64,000 nucleotides of DNA from Labia minor (GCA_963082975.1 OY720344.1:78480053-78544052), one strand, 5' to 3'; counted from the first letter of the stretch, positions 33,974 through 46,175 are shown. The notes: generated by a model from the sequence alone, not told the origin. Program-made: numbers and translations.

Positions 33974-34196
33974 CTAACAATGATAGGAATTTATTTAGTA
34001 AAAAAATGATTATCAAATCTTAATAATTATGACTTATTAATTAACATATCATTATATATTATTGTAAATTCTATTAATTTATAGTCTAAATGTATATAGG
34101 ACCAATCTTATTTTTAATTTTTTTTTTACTTAAAACATCAAAATCAAAACAGTACAATGATTTAATGAGTTTTTGAAATGCAACATTAAATTTTGG

Positions 34197-35234
34197 ACGT
34201 GGAACACAGAGCAATTGCTCGACCCTTTAAAAAATATTAATATACAATTCTTTAATTATTTATTATGTATTAAATATTACATCATTGCATCAATCTGATT
34301 AAAATGAATGGAACTTGGGGTCCTCAATAATAATAAATAATTATAATAAATAATAAATAATATTTTAGTGAAAAAAATAAAACTATCGAAAAATTAATTA
34401 ATAAAATAACAATGAGTAAATAAATATAAATTAATAATTTAATAAAAAAATAAACGCGAAAATAGATAAAAAAAACATAAAATTTACTAATAAAAATTTA
34501 TAAGAATTAGCAAAAAATTAATCAACAAAACAGATTAAAAAATTTCAAATATTTAAAGAGAAAAAAAAAATTAAAAAGTATATTATTTAATTAATAAAAT
34601 AAATATTAATTAATAAATAAAAATAAATGAAAAAATTTCAAATATTTTAGAGGAACACGAATTAAAAAATTATTTATTTATGTTTTTCTATTTGTATTTA
34701 ATATTATAAAATTATATTTATTCAATAATTTATTTTGAATAAGATATTCTTTAATTATCATATTAAATGAATATTAATTAAAGAAAGAAATTGTATTTAA
34801 AATATCACAAATAATATGTATAATATGTTTTCAAGATAGAGAAACACAGAAATATAATTTACACTTACAATGTCTGCAAGACAAATAAGAAAACTTAGAT
34901 TTTTTTGGTGATAGATTAATAAATATATTTCGCAATTTGATTCTAAAATATTATTAAAATAAATATTTTTAGTTGTGTTTCGAAATAAAATAAAAAATTG
35001 TAAATATAAAAAAAATATTAATACTTTTTCAATTAAAAAAGAATGGCAAGAGACAAATTTGGATGGCGTATTTAGTGACGTCATATAAATTTAAATTAAG
35101 AAAAACTAATGAAGATTATTTTTATCCAGGTTGAAACCAATTCAGATCGATTTGTCTTTATAAATATTATCTATGGTGCGAATTTCAAAAAAAAATCCTT
35201 TCCAATTTTTGCTAGTATAATAAGATAAGATATA
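34197..35234 (+). mobile_element. Family F repeat, long copy
   Basis: Begins GAGCAATTGCTCGACCC, a hairpin-like end, then CTTTAAAAAATATTAATATA and GATTAAAATGAATGGAAC. It ends with GTGCGAATTTCAAAAAAAAA and GCTAGTATAATAAGATAAGA. Other copies: 38113, 40420, 48702, 50340 and 53060. The inside is AT-rich and non-coding. Confidence 0.6.
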
Positions 35235-36101
35235 AATATTATTGTTATTATTAACATATATATTCCACTAATTGGATTTAAAAAAACAAAACAATCACTT
35301 TATTTCTTTAATTCATATACATTTAAATTGATAATTAAAGAATTTCATATTTATACTTAAATATTGAATAAAAATATTCGCGAATTATTTATTGAAATAT
35401 ATAATATATAATATATTTGATTTATATAGGTATTGTATTTTATTCAATTATAATTTCAACTTTATATTTAAATTTTCTTTTTTTATCATGTATTTTTTTA
35501 AATGTTTTATTCACTTAAGATTGATTTAATTGTTTTTTTAATTATGATAATTTTTTAAAATTATATTTTTTTAAAAAAATTAATTAAAACTGAAGTTTCT
35601 TTCTCACTCTCTCAGTCAATATGAATAAATACATTTTGCAGGATGAGCATTTATAATTATAAATATATATTTTTTAAATATCAAATGATTTTAATTGATT
35701 GCTTGTCAATACATTTGTTTATCAATTAATATAAACACATATAAATTAATGATGATGATTCAATGTATACTGAAAAATACATTTAATATTTTTTCATTTT
35801 ATAAGTAGATTATATTAGTAATAATCTACTTATATTATACTTTGCTTTTTGTAAAATATTGGTATTAATTAATTTAATTAATATTTTAATTATTATTTGA
35901 TAGTCATTATGTTTACATTAAGAAATAAACATTTTCAATGGATGATTAATAACTATCTGATAAAACCTATAACAATTTCAATGTAGAAATAATAAATTAA
36001 GACGATGGAACTCAGAATGTAACAAAAATTGTAATTAATTGAAAATTTCCATATTTATCTTATTAAAACGAAGGGATAACTTGAATATCAGATTAATGAT
36101 A
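35235..36101. other. AT-rich intron sequence without recognised element
   Basis: Only simple AT-rich sequence was seen. Confidence 0.4.
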
Positions 36102-37320
36102 ACTAGCTGCTCCGAGCGCCTTCGGCGCTCTTCACACCTAGACGGGGGCTCTGCCCCCTGTACCCCCGAGTGATACATAGTATTTGGTTGAAAGTCTGTA
36201 TGTAAAAGATTTTCATCCATTTTGTTTCAATCAGTATAAGTTGATAAGACATGTATTTGTTTTCTTGTAAAATATATTTTAATTTAATCAGTAAATTAAT
36301 TATATATTATTATTGTATATGTTATATTTATCTAACTCTGTGTCTCTACAGTTTTCGAAAGTTCTTAGCCGCAAAATCCACATTTCTCTAAGCGTCCCTA
36401 TCCTGAGCTACAACCAAATCCTACCCTGTCCCATCTCTCCCATGTCCCTTCCTTCATTGTCCACCCACCTTGGTCCTTGGTCTTCCACCGGATGTTTCCC
36501 AATCGGTTTCTCCCAATTTCTAGTTTCTCCAATTCCAACCACGTCCCCTTCCCATCCCAGCCTTCTTGATTTTATAACCTTAACTATATCTGGAAATTAT
36601 TTCTCGTTATGCCATTTCCGCCATCCCCCTGTGACCTCATCTTCTTTTGGCCTATAAATGCTGCGAACAATATTAATCTCACAAATACTCCAAATCTACT
36701 CTCGTCTCCCAGAGTCATCGATAGGGTGACCAAACGTCCCGTCTTTAGGTGCACTGTCCCAAAAATGTCTTCGGGACAGCCTACTGTCCAGTTTTTTCAA
36801 TATTTAGGACATTTCTTAATTTTTTTTTCAAAATTTTTTCAATTTAGTTCTAAAAAATACCGTTTGTCCCGGTTTGGTGTTCTCGAAATATGATCACCCT
36901 ATCATCGATCAACATGAAAAATAATTGTTTTATATATTTTAATTTTGATCCTCTTTGATGAGATAAGCCCCTTTACTGCATAATAACAGGCGTTACTCAA
37001 TTACAACGTCGATTTAAATTCTTCTCGAATATTATTATCTTTCGTGATTAGAGATCTTAAGTATTTAAATATTTATACTTTTTCAAATTCTACATTTTGT
37101 ATGTTAATTGTATGTAAGTCGTATCCGTATCATAATTCTTGAATTTTTTTGTTTAATTACATTTCGGATGATTTTTCATCAATTTCTCTAATCATATGTC
37201 TCCTCTTCCAGTCCAATTCATTTACCTATCAATGTTGCATAAGGCTTTTAAATTTCTTAATTTGGCTAGAACACTCCATTTTTTAAAATTTTAAATAGAG
37301 GGAGAGAGAGAAAGGTTCTA
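36102..37320 (-). mobile_element. LINE fragment, family D copy 3 (3' part), split by a MITE
   Basis: The 3' end at 36102 has the hairpin (GAGCGCCGAAGGCGCTC on the minus strand) and AGCTAGT. It matches 5049-6510 and 56631-57040 through the 3' UTR and the decayed C-terminal coding region (CTGTGACCTCATCTTCTTTTGG is the reverse of the DEVTG segment, at 36625-36646). Interrupted at 36722-36901 by a short element. Confidence 0.7.
36722..36901. mobile_element. 180-bp hAT-like MITE
   Basis: Terminal inverted repeats TAGGGTGACCA and (reverse of the right end) TAGGGTGATCA. Flanked by TCATCGA(T) at 36715-36721 and 36902-36908; counting the shared T the duplication is 8 bp. Inside is CGTCCCG ... TTTGTCCCGG. 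Ends beginning TAGGGTGACCA with 'GTCCCG' are a common MITE type in animals. Nested in a family D LINE. Confidence 0.8.
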
Positions 37321-37322
37321 AT

Positions 37323-37325
<3 letters not shown>

Positions 37326-37373
<48 letters not shown>
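37326..37373. repeat. TA microsatellite
   Basis: About 24 TA units at the end of family D copy 3. Confidence 0.9.
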
Positions 37374-37375
<2 letters not shown>

Positions 37376-37639
37376 GTTTCTATGACAGCAAAAAAGTAAA
37401 CAAATTACATACATACAAACGCTCTCCTTTATATATATTTCTGGAAAATGGAACACCCGCAGCTCAGCTCAGGAGTTACCTAAGATTCTAATTTCTTTTT
37501 TATTTTTCATCATTTGAGGTACCCTTCACCTCAGAAAAATTTGGTTACCTTACTCCTTGTAGTTTAGGCTCTGGAGTTTTTTGCGTACAGACGGACACTA
37601 GCGTATTAAATATATAGATTAAGAATATTATGCTATACC

Positions 37640-37960
37640 ATTTTTACTATTCACAATGTATAGATATAAAAAATGTAAATATAAAAATTTTTTATAAAAT
37701 AACGTTTTTCTAAAGGGTTAAAAAGAATAAAATAATTTTTTTATAAGCCTGACAAAGCTTATGGATGAATTGCTTCATTTTCAACTAAAAACGTTGGACG
37801 CATTTAGTTTAATTTATTTATATAAACAATCTATCAAATTATTGTAATAATAAAAATTTTATTAAACACATAAAGTGACAAATTTTTTATCATGCAATAA
37901 AATTGATAGTTTAAGAGCTAAGAAATTAATCTTATATTATTTTTCATTGTAATATTCTTA
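37640..37960 (+). repeat. Left arm of a distant inverted repeat (partner 40660-40920)
   Basis: Contains AACGTTGGACGCATTTAGTT, inverted at 40685 as AACTAAATGCGCCCAACGTT, and ATAACGTTTTTCTAAAGGG versus CCATTGGAAAAACGTTAT. The arms are about 2.7 kb apart and enclose family F, palindromic AT repeats and the TIR transposon copy 2. Confidence 0.6.
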
Positions 37961-38112
37961 TATCAAAGTATGCATCAAAATTTAAAAGAATTTTTATTAA
38001 ATTTACATATTATCAATCAAATCCAAAATGGTTGATTATATTTGAAGAAATAGTGTTACTTGTTAATTAAGTGTTTTAGTGTAGTATGTATCTTAGTATA
38101 TATATATATATA

Positions 38113-38360
38113 GTACCGGGACCCCGAGCCTCGGCTCGGTACTTAAGTTAAAAAAAATGATTCATTATTATTGGATTTGGCTGGTAATATTAATACCTGA
38201 GACACCGAGCTCTCGCTCTACCCTTTAAAAAATATTGATATACAATTCTTTAATTATTTATTACAATTATTAAATGTTACACATTTGCATCAATCTGATT
38301 AAAATGAATGAACTTGTGCTCCTCAATAATACATAAATATATAATATATAGATTCATAGA
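38113..38360 (+). mobile_element. Family F end fragment, duplicated terminus
   Basis: Two versions of the family F terminus occur in the same orientation: AGTACCGGGACCCCGAGCC (with hairpin CCGAGCCTCGGCTCGG) at 38113 and ATACCTGAGACACCGAGCTC near 38200. The CTTTAAAAAATATTGATATA body then follows. The reverse of the same double end is at 50380-50500. Confidence 0.55.
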
Positions 38361-38699
38361 TATTTTTTCAATAGTTTTTTTTTGAAAAACTGTTTAGCCC
38401 CAAGTGGTTATAAAACAAACTAAAGACAAAAAAATGTGCTTTGTAGCTTTTCGGAATTAAAAAAGCAAAATTGGCAGTCGTGGGACTGGCCGACAGAAGT
38501 GAAAACTTCTGCGTAAGAAATTTTAAAACAGACGAAATTCGCGCTATTTCACGAGAAAGATGAATTTCATATGCAGGTATATATATATAACTTAGATATT
38601 ATTTTAAACATATATTTTAAACAAATTTGTAACTTTTATATATATATATATATACAACTTTGTTTAAAATATTGCAATACGAACTGTTTTATAAATTGT

Positions 38700-40400
38700 T
38701 ATCTGTAACATAAAATATATATTTATTATGTGAAGTTCATTTCGTATAATTTTATTATATATGTTTATATGAAATGAACTTTACATAATAAATATATATG
38801 AAGACCTTAGAGCGAAACAGTGGTAAGCCACAAAATCAAAAAGTTGAGATATTGCAGTTTAAAGTTTAAAGAAAAGATATAAAACATTGGGTTTACTGCA
38901 TATATTTCAAATTTGCTCAATATGTAATATCAGTAAAGGGAAAAAGTCAGCAACTATTATTTCTTTAAATAAAACATTTTTTCTACAAAAATTAGAATTT
39001 ATTTTGAAAAAAATGTGGCTTACCATGTTTTTGCTAAAACTAAACTAAACGGATGATAAAAATAACTAAGATAATATAATACATCTATAACACATCTAAA
39101 ATTTCAACATCTTTATCTACTATATTTAAGTTTAATATCTGACAAGGTTATCATTACAGGTCTACCTTGTTTTAAGACATTAATTTTCCTGTATTCTCAA
39201 TTAACTGTGTTTTTAACAAAAAATGATCCAATATTCTCTGATTTAAAGCAAAAGCTATACGTTCCTGAAAATTCCAAGTTTGTCTTATCAGAAAAGCGTG
39301 CTTTTTTGTTTATATTCGCCAACAGAGGCTCATAAGAATAAGTCTTTTTGACTCATTTTTGTTACTATAAATGGGTTTTTTCGGTTTGATTTTTGAATGA
39401 CATCTAGCCAACCTTCTGGTGAATATATTTGCTCGTTGTTGGGCAATAACATCTTAAGCCATGGCATACAATACTTTTGCATAAATTATTTACAAAATAT
39501 TTTTACATAAAAACGTAGTAACCCAAAAAAATAAAAAACTATAACCTATCTCAGAAGAATCTGTCGACATATTATCGTTATTTGGTACAAAGTCTTTGTC
39601 GACACAACTGTCATCACTCTCCTCAAAAAACTCAGGACTAGAACGGTTATTTTCACGAATAATTGCTCTTGAACGAAGACATAAACCAGAAGTCGACGCC
39701 ATATTGATGTGGCTTACCATGCTCTTCACGTAAGAAAATGAAGTAATTTTGCCAACACCAACAACATGATTTAGCGATAGCAGCGGTATTTATTACGAAA
39801 CAGTCAAAATAACTTTTTTAGTGGTTTAATATTGTTCCCGCCATATGATAAATGCAATAAAACAATTTTCGGCAAAAGTGTGGCTTACCACTGTTTCGCT
39901 CTAAGGTCTTCATATTTATATGTCAGAGATAACAATTTATAAAACAGTTCTAATGACAATTCAAATTTCGCGCTCTGTTATAAAATAATTTTATAAATTG
40001 TTATCTCTAACATATAAATATATATTTATTATGTGAAGTTCATTTCGTATAATTTTGATTATATATGTATATATTTAATGAACTTTACATAATAAATTTA
40101 TATATTAAAATATAATATTCTTTTATTTCTTTTCCTTACAAAATTTTACATCTATAATTTATATTACAATATAATATGCTTTTATTGCAATATTTAAAGA
40201 CATTTTTATACTTTTTATTATATATGTATATATGAAATGAACTTTACATAATAAATATATATTTATAAGTTAGAGATAACAATTTATAAAACAGTTCTAA
40301 TGACAATTCAAATTCGCGCTCTGTTATAAGAAATTTGAAAGCAGACGTAATGTGCGCTAGCTTCATGGTGTTTGTCACGCTCACGCGAGTTCTATTTCAG
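38700..40400. repeat. AT-rich palindromic repeat (TTATTATGTGAAGTTCATTT units) hosting the TIR transposon
   Basis: Units of TTATTATGTGAAGTTCATTT followed by their inverted partner GAAATGAACTTTACATAATA lie at about 38720-38795, 40024-40100 and 40205-40260, with GATAACAATTTATAAAACAG between them. The TIR transposon copy 2 was inserted into one such unit. Confidence 0.55.
38800..39911 (-). mobile_element. TIR transposon, copy 2 (1112 bp, internally deleted)
   Basis: The same 33-bp terminal inverted repeats as 22125-23490, flanked by 4-bp ATAT (38796-38799 and 39912-39915). About 255 bp are missing between CTACTATATTT and AAGTTTAATATCTG, which removes the C-terminal part of the encoded protein. 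The N-terminal exon (39536-39729) is almost identical to copy 1, so the two copies diverged recently. Confidence 0.85.
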
Positions 40401-40419
40401 TTAAAAAATAAAAATGGAT

Positions 40420-40660
40420 GTCATGTGACGTCATCCATATATAATTTTAAATTAAGAAATAAATAATGAAGATGTACTTTTCCAGAGATATGATCAATAA
40501 AACTTAATTTTTCTTTATTAATACTATATCTAGTGTAAATTTGAAAAAAATCGTTAGAGCGGTTTTTGAGAACCCATGGCTATATATATATAGATAGATA
40601 TATATAAACAATTTTAGCTAGCATAATAAGATAAGATATATATATATATATATGAATTAT
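40420..40660 (+). mobile_element. Family F 3' fragment
   Basis: ATGTGACGTCATCC, then AAAATCGTTAGAGCGGTTTT, then TTTTAGCTAGCATAATAAGA: the distal part of family F. Confidence 0.55.
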
Positions 40661-40920
40661 AGCTCTATAAAGGAAGCTAATTGCATAGAACTAAATGCGC
40701 CCAACGTTTTTCGTTGAATATGAAGCAATTCATCCAAAAACTTTGTCAGGCTTATAGATAAATTATTTTATTCTTTTTAGTCCATTGGAAAAACGTTATT
40801 TTATAAAAACTTTTTATATTTATATTATTTTATTCTTTTTAGTGCAATTTTAATATGATAAATTTATTTAATATAACAAGAGAAATAGAAAAGATGAAGT
40901 TATACAAAAATTTACAAATT
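40660..40920 (-). repeat. Right arm of the distant inverted repeat (partner 37640-37960)
   Basis: See the left arm; here the sequence is reversed, with a short internal duplication of TTATTTTATTCTTTTTAGT. Confidence 0.55.
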
Positions 40921-41016
40921 TTTATTTTTATGAGATTTTATAAATGTATATATATAAATATATACATTAATATATATATAAATGATATATATAAATGTAT
41001 ATTTTATCTTATATAT

Positions 41017-41516
41017 AAAATTCTCGTGTCACAAAACTTTGCATGACCTCTAAGCATCTTCAGAAATAGTTAGGGGTATAAAAGCGAAAAAGCTGCGATA
41101 GGCAGTGGCTAGAATGGAAGAGAAAAAAGATAGGTGGGGAGACCGATTGGAAAACGTCCACTTGGAAGACCAAGGATGCGTAGGAAGAAACGTAAGAGAG
41201 ATGGAACAGAGACAAGATAGGGACACTTGGAGAAATGTAGTTGTTGCAGACAAGAACTTTCGAGTATCTTTGAGCCACATAGATAGATAGATATAACATA
41301 TACAATAATAATATATATAATTAATTTACTGATTAAATTAACATATATTTTAAATAAGAACACAAAAAGAAATGAATGTTTTATGTAATATACTGATTGA
41401 AACAAAATGGATGAAAACCTTTTACTACTCTTAACCAAATACTATGTACCACTCGGGGATACAGGGGAGCCCCCGTCTAGGTGTGGAGAGCGCCGAAGGC
41501 GCTCGGAGCAGCTAGT
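41017..41516 (+). pseudogene. LINE fragment, family D copy 4 (extreme C-terminus and 3' UTR)
   Basis: 41040-41280 encodes the end of a LINE ORF2: MARMEEKKDRWGDRLENV and then RDTWRNVVVADKNFRVSLSH, with a stop shortly after. The 3' UTR runs to GAGCGCCGAAGGCGCTCGGA and GCAGCTAGT at 41516, followed by a TA tail. The upstream piece 41017-41037 (AAAATTCTCGTGTCACAAAA) is the reversed end of family H, so the LINE is truncated there. Confidence 0.75.
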
Positions 41517-42820
41517 AAATATATATATATATTGTCTTCATAAAAAAAAGGTTATTCTATTGTTTTGTTTCCTTTCTATCGGGGACATATACAATGCATA
41601 AAAAAAAAGATATTTTCTATATACCATCTGAGGGAAAGAAACCCCTCCGCATTGGCGATACAACTGATTAATAAAAATTCATCATTAATTTTAATGCTAT
41701 GAAATATTTTTAAATACATTCAAAATGAAAATCTATCCTGAAATCAATATTTATGTTTCAAAATCCGTTGAAAAAAAATTAATCGGAGCAATACAAAAGG
41801 AGTTAGTTACTAAAAGTAATTAATCGATAATTAATTGCAATTAATTAATTATAATTCAATTATATTTCTTCTATACCTTCAAGAGATCGATTGAAATATC
41901 TATAAGAATTTTTAAAACTCTCTCAATATTAAGATGATGAAAAATCGATTTCAATTTGTCAAAATAGCCAACAGACAGACAGACAGAGAGACTGACGCCA
42001 AGTGAAGTTGAGAAAAACGTTATTATAAGTATGAAATTATAGTTATTATAGTTTGATGATAATTAATAAGAATCAAAAAATTGGGCATTAAAATACGAAT
42101 TAAGTAAAGTGTCAATTTTATCAGTCCCATGGGTCAAGAGAAAAAAAAAATCAATATTTTTTCCTTCTCATTAATTCTCATATCTGACAAGTTAAAATAT
42201 TTCAAATAATAAGTTCGTATTAAAACGTTAGTAACAAATATTGTGTTTTTCAAGCGTATCAATAAACATGTATTTTTATCTACAAAAAGCTAAGATTAAG
42301 AAATTACATTTTGAAAATTTGAAATTTTGATATTTTAATGTATTATTTTATTGTTAGACGCGTCTATGAGCATAAGGCCAAATAAAACGTATATTGGAGA
42401 AGAAAATAATTTCTCATTCACTTATTTAACCTCCTATCTTGTTGAAATTTTTAAGGCATGTTCTTATAACTATGAGGAATTGTAAAAAAAATATAACGGA
42501 CCCCAAAATATTTTTAAAAAAATTATATGTTGGACATTATAAAATTTTAAAATTACAAACAAGGTTTAGCGTAAAATGAAATATCACGACAAGGGAATGA
42601 GATAATCAAGAACTTTTTTTTTCCTAAATTATCTACATGAAATGGGCTTTAATTTAATAAAATAAAAGTTTTGTGTATTTGCCTCCTTCTATTTACTAAG
42701 ACCACTGCAAGTTACAACACATTAATTATGAGCAATATGAGAGTCTCAATGACTGAATATTGTTAATAATTAGACATTTTAATATTAAATAAAATATTTT
42801 TACCTAAAAATGTCCATCGA
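41517..42820. other. Unassigned intron sequence
   Basis: A TA tail, then AT-rich DNA. A short ACAGACAGACAGACAGAGAG patch near 41970 is the only repeat-like motif. Confidence 0.4.
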
Positions 42821-42829
42821 AGGAAAGTT

Positions 42830-43340
42830 TAACAGCATTCTTACAAACAAAGTTTGAAAACTATGAGGAAGAAGATAGGATCGAATTCAAACAGTGGGTA
42901 GCTACAGACAGGACACAGATGATAACTCAAACTTCAACCACACACACATTGATGAATTTATTGATGAACTAACAACAAAAATAGAAAAATTGATCCCACA
43001 TTCTTATATTGCAAAAAGTTAGTCGAGCTATTTTAATTTGACTTAAGCGAGAATTGGATTCTAACAGTGTATCTTGAATCTTATAAACCATACAAACATC
43101 ATGATTTAAGTCATCGGAAATTATACAATGTGATGAGACTATTTTTTTGTCATCAACACACATGTTAATTATTACTGGGTGAACAGTGCAGGAGTCTGAG
43201 GTCCAATGATAACCCTGTACCTCATCTTGAATCACAAAAGAGAAATTCTCGCTGAAGTCAATTGATTGATATAATGGCTTGATTTGGCGCGCAGTTATCC
43301 TTTAGACTTTTAAAATAGCTCGACTAACTTTTTGCATTAA
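42830..43340. pseudogene. Transposase fragment with an inverted duplicated segment
   Basis: The plus strand reads EEDRIEFKQWVATDRTQMIT, then DEFIDELTTKIEKLIPHSYI and AKS-stop-SSYF (to about 43040). On the minus strand from 43340 the same AKS-stop-SSYF recurs and continues SLKDNCAPNQAIIS, then DFSENFSFVIQDEVQGYHW and ISDDLNHDVCMVYKIQ, the next part of the same protein. The continuation has therefore been flipped and the junction segment is present twice, with the same stop in both. The DFSENFSFVIQDEVQGYHW pattern belongs to a transposase-like family seen in many invertebrates (from memory). Confidence 0.7.
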
Positions 43341-44480
43341 CATTCATAAGATTGTTTTAGACAAACATGTGTTTAAAAGGTGGCATTTGAGTTTATATTT
43401 TTTGTGGAGATATTTTTATAAATAATGGCTCGTCAGGAAATTTATATTGATTTTAAAATTAGTGAAATATCAAAAGATATTCGGTCTCTCGTGATTCTTT
43501 TTAGGAAATCTTGATGTCAAAACTGCATTTCGCTCTGAAAAAGTCGTTTGGGAATCTAGTGATCAACTAATATATTACTATAAACAAAAATCTTAAATTT
43601 TTTTAATAAAAAAATCTTTTGCGATTAATAAAAAATTCGAATTTAAGTTCTCATGAGAAATACATGTTTTAAGGTTCCCAAAGTTGAAAAGCATAATTTG
43701 CAAAATGGTCTGTATTAGATATTAGAGAATTTAAAGTTTTAAATTTGAATTTATGAAATTTCTAGCCTTTCACTATTCAAATTTACATGGCACAGTAAAA
43801 AACAATTGGGAATAACATTGTAGAATTGTCATTCTCTATTGTTTTATTCAAATAAATTAAATTGTTATAAACAGCAATGGTTTTTAAATCTATTTAAAAA
43901 GGTTGAATGAAACTGCTTTTCAATTCTAGGTGAGAAATTTTCAATGTTAATGGAATCCAATCACTGTTTCAGAGAGTACAGACGCTTAAGGTGTTGTTTT
44001 TTTTTAATTTTATTCTACGACTAAAAGTAGCAGAGAAATTCATTACTGATTCATTTCACGAACTCTCTCAGCCCAATTGCATTTTAATGAATAAAGAACA
44101 AAAATCCACCCATTCCCTCTATCTCTTCTATCTTCCATTCTACTTAAATGACATATATTTTATTAATTTATTAGAATCTAACCAAATGAATCTATATTAA
44201 TTTTTTTAAGTACCAACGAATAGATTATTTATTTATAAATTTGATTTCTTTAAAACAAGGGTCTTCAAACAAAGACTCGCATGACATATATGATTAGATA
44301 AACCAAACTACTCTAATTCTAATTTAGTTTAACCATAACTCATGTTATAACATGGCAAGACTTGTCAGAAAACTTAATTAAAATTTAATGGTGAATATCA
44401 TAAAATTTCAATTTTGGTCGAAGTAAGTTCATTGCTTTAAATAATAATAGAGATATATTTTTCTTCTTAGTCGTTTTCCT
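43341..44480. other. Unassigned intron sequence
   Basis: AT-rich; no feature recognised. The open frame 43991-44200 has no support. Confidence 0.4.
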
Positions 44481-45180
44481 CTTCACAGAGTAATCGTAAC
44501 CTTCACAACTTCCATGTTTTGATCACTCTTATCTTAAGTATTAACTGTGACATGGATGGCATCTAGTTTTATTCCTCGTTGCTAGAGAACCCCTAACTTC
44601 TCTCCCACTTTATACGCCCATCATGTTGTAGACCTGCATCTTCTTTTTCCCCTCAACCTTTCCCTGAATTATTATTGTTTCTAAGCCAGTGTCTGCTAGG
44701 ATAAGATGACCAAAATCTTACGATTCTCGCGACTATGATCAGAGAAGAAAATAAAAATAAATTAGATAGAGAGAGAGAGAAGAGTACCGTGGTGAATCTG
44801 TCTATTTGATATCTAGTAATTATTAAAATGCCTGTTAATATATTAATTTGGTATAAAGGCTCCAATAGTCTCATTTAATTTGCGCCATTGTAAGAATTGG
44901 AATCTATAAATTTAGCACATCCTACAAAAGGACAGTGACTGTTAAGTCGGTTGCCGCCTAAGCAGGCTAAAGATTTTCTATGATCACAATAGAACGGGTT
45001 CTCTCAATCTTTATTTTGACTTTCTTGATCGGAGGTGCTACTTTTTATTTAGTATAGCTTCCCAATTTCGATCCCGGAGGTCTCATAGATACCAGTTAGG
45101 GAAATACCCTTGACAGGCCCGGAACTTGCCGGGATCACTAAGATGAGAGCCTACAGCGATGACCCAGGAAGTCTAGCACA
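44480..45180. other. GC-richer block of unknown nature
   Basis: 44500-44720 and 44890-45180 are clearly less AT-rich than the surrounding intron. 45060-45080 has TTTCGATCCCGGAGG, which resembles a pol III B box, and GGCCCGGAACTTGCCGGGAT follows near 45115. No convincing tRNA, 5S rRNA or splice-flanked exon was found. A decayed SINE or LINE is likely. Confidence 0.3.
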
Positions 45181-45949
45181 GTGTTTCCCAACTTTTTGAA
45201 GTGAAACTTCTTTAGCGGCGTCCTGACATTTGGTTGAGAATGGAGAGTGAATTGAAAAATTGAAATTTCGTAACGCATTCGTAACGCAAGAGAGAAAAAA
45301 GATATAGATATAACGAGTGAGAATGAGATAGCCTCTATCTCCGTCTCTCTTTTGTGCGGTGTTTCGTTCTTGCTATCTGCGTCTTCGTTTTGTGCTGTCT
45401 TTCGTTCTAATACCCTCTCGCTAGGTCCAAAGTCCACGGCGCGCATGCGCGCTAGTACGTTGACGCGGAATAATATTTCTCAGCCTCTGCTGGGTCAAAG
45501 AATAAAAATTAGTATGTGACCTCACAGTTACCGCCTTTTAGATATATATCTATTCTTAAAATAAAATTAAAAATATTTATATTATATTCATATATATGTA
45601 AAATAATAATTATATTATTTTAATATTCCTATAAGTTGGTATCACAATTTATTATTATTATGAATTATTTATAAGTAATTAATATTATTAATTGGTATTA
45701 ATAAATAAATAATATTAATTATATTAACTTAATATTTCTAACTTTGTATTACAATAATGAGACGGAATTGTTGTGTGTTAAATTAGATTTAATTAAAGAT
45801 TGAATTTAGAATAATTAAAAGGGTTATTGAAACCGCGTATGCTGATTAGGGAATGACAAGATTGAATAGGTTCAATTAAAAAATGCTTATATAAAATTAT
45901 AACTAAAAATGATTTATTTAATAAAACTATAAGAATTTAAATTACAATT
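45181..45949. other. Possible hAT-type element end and unassigned sequence
   Basis: AGTGTTTCCCAACTTTTTGA near 45179 looks like a hAT terminal repeat, followed by the hairpin GAAGTGAAACTTC, but no matching right end with a target duplication was found. The same hairpin sequence occurs inverted near 46738. Confidence 0.3.
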
Positions 45950-46175
45950 TAATTAATTTTTTGTGAATAAATAAACATATATAAAAAACTATATATAAAA
46001 TTTGAATTTTCATTTATTCATTCATTTAAAATTATTTTCCGATTGTTCCTTTAAAATAACCCCTCTTAGGGGGTCGGAAGGGGAGGCAACATAAGGGAAT
46101 TTTCTTTCACTTTGTTATTGGGAAAAACCAGGGGGGGGGGACAGTCTTACCAGGAAAAACCCAAATTGTCAGCGT
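45950..46175 (-). mobile_element. Family H fragment
   Basis: Reverse complement of 7310-7500, sharing ATGAATGAATGAAAATTCAA and a homopolymer at the same place (G9 near 46132, C17 in the other copy). Confidence 0.6.

Noticed and set aside
33816..34016. Open frame with DGVAAMTANYHAILAAKY as the host exon frame
   Set aside because: It overlaps the exon 33830-33973, but that frame leads to a stop in the exon at 20227-20394. The other frame keeps phase with all neighbours.
36035..41601. Short frames beginning MDENLLHTDFQ or MDENLLLLLTKYY
   Set aside because: They lie in the 3' UTR of family D LINE copies (the GATGAAAACCTTTTACTAC region), not in coding sequence.
43012..43335. MITE with 27-bp terminal repeats GCAAAAAGTTAGTCGAGCTA
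   Set aside because: The repeats are coding sequence of a transposase (IAKS-stop-SSYF) present twice in inverted orientation; no target duplication was seen.
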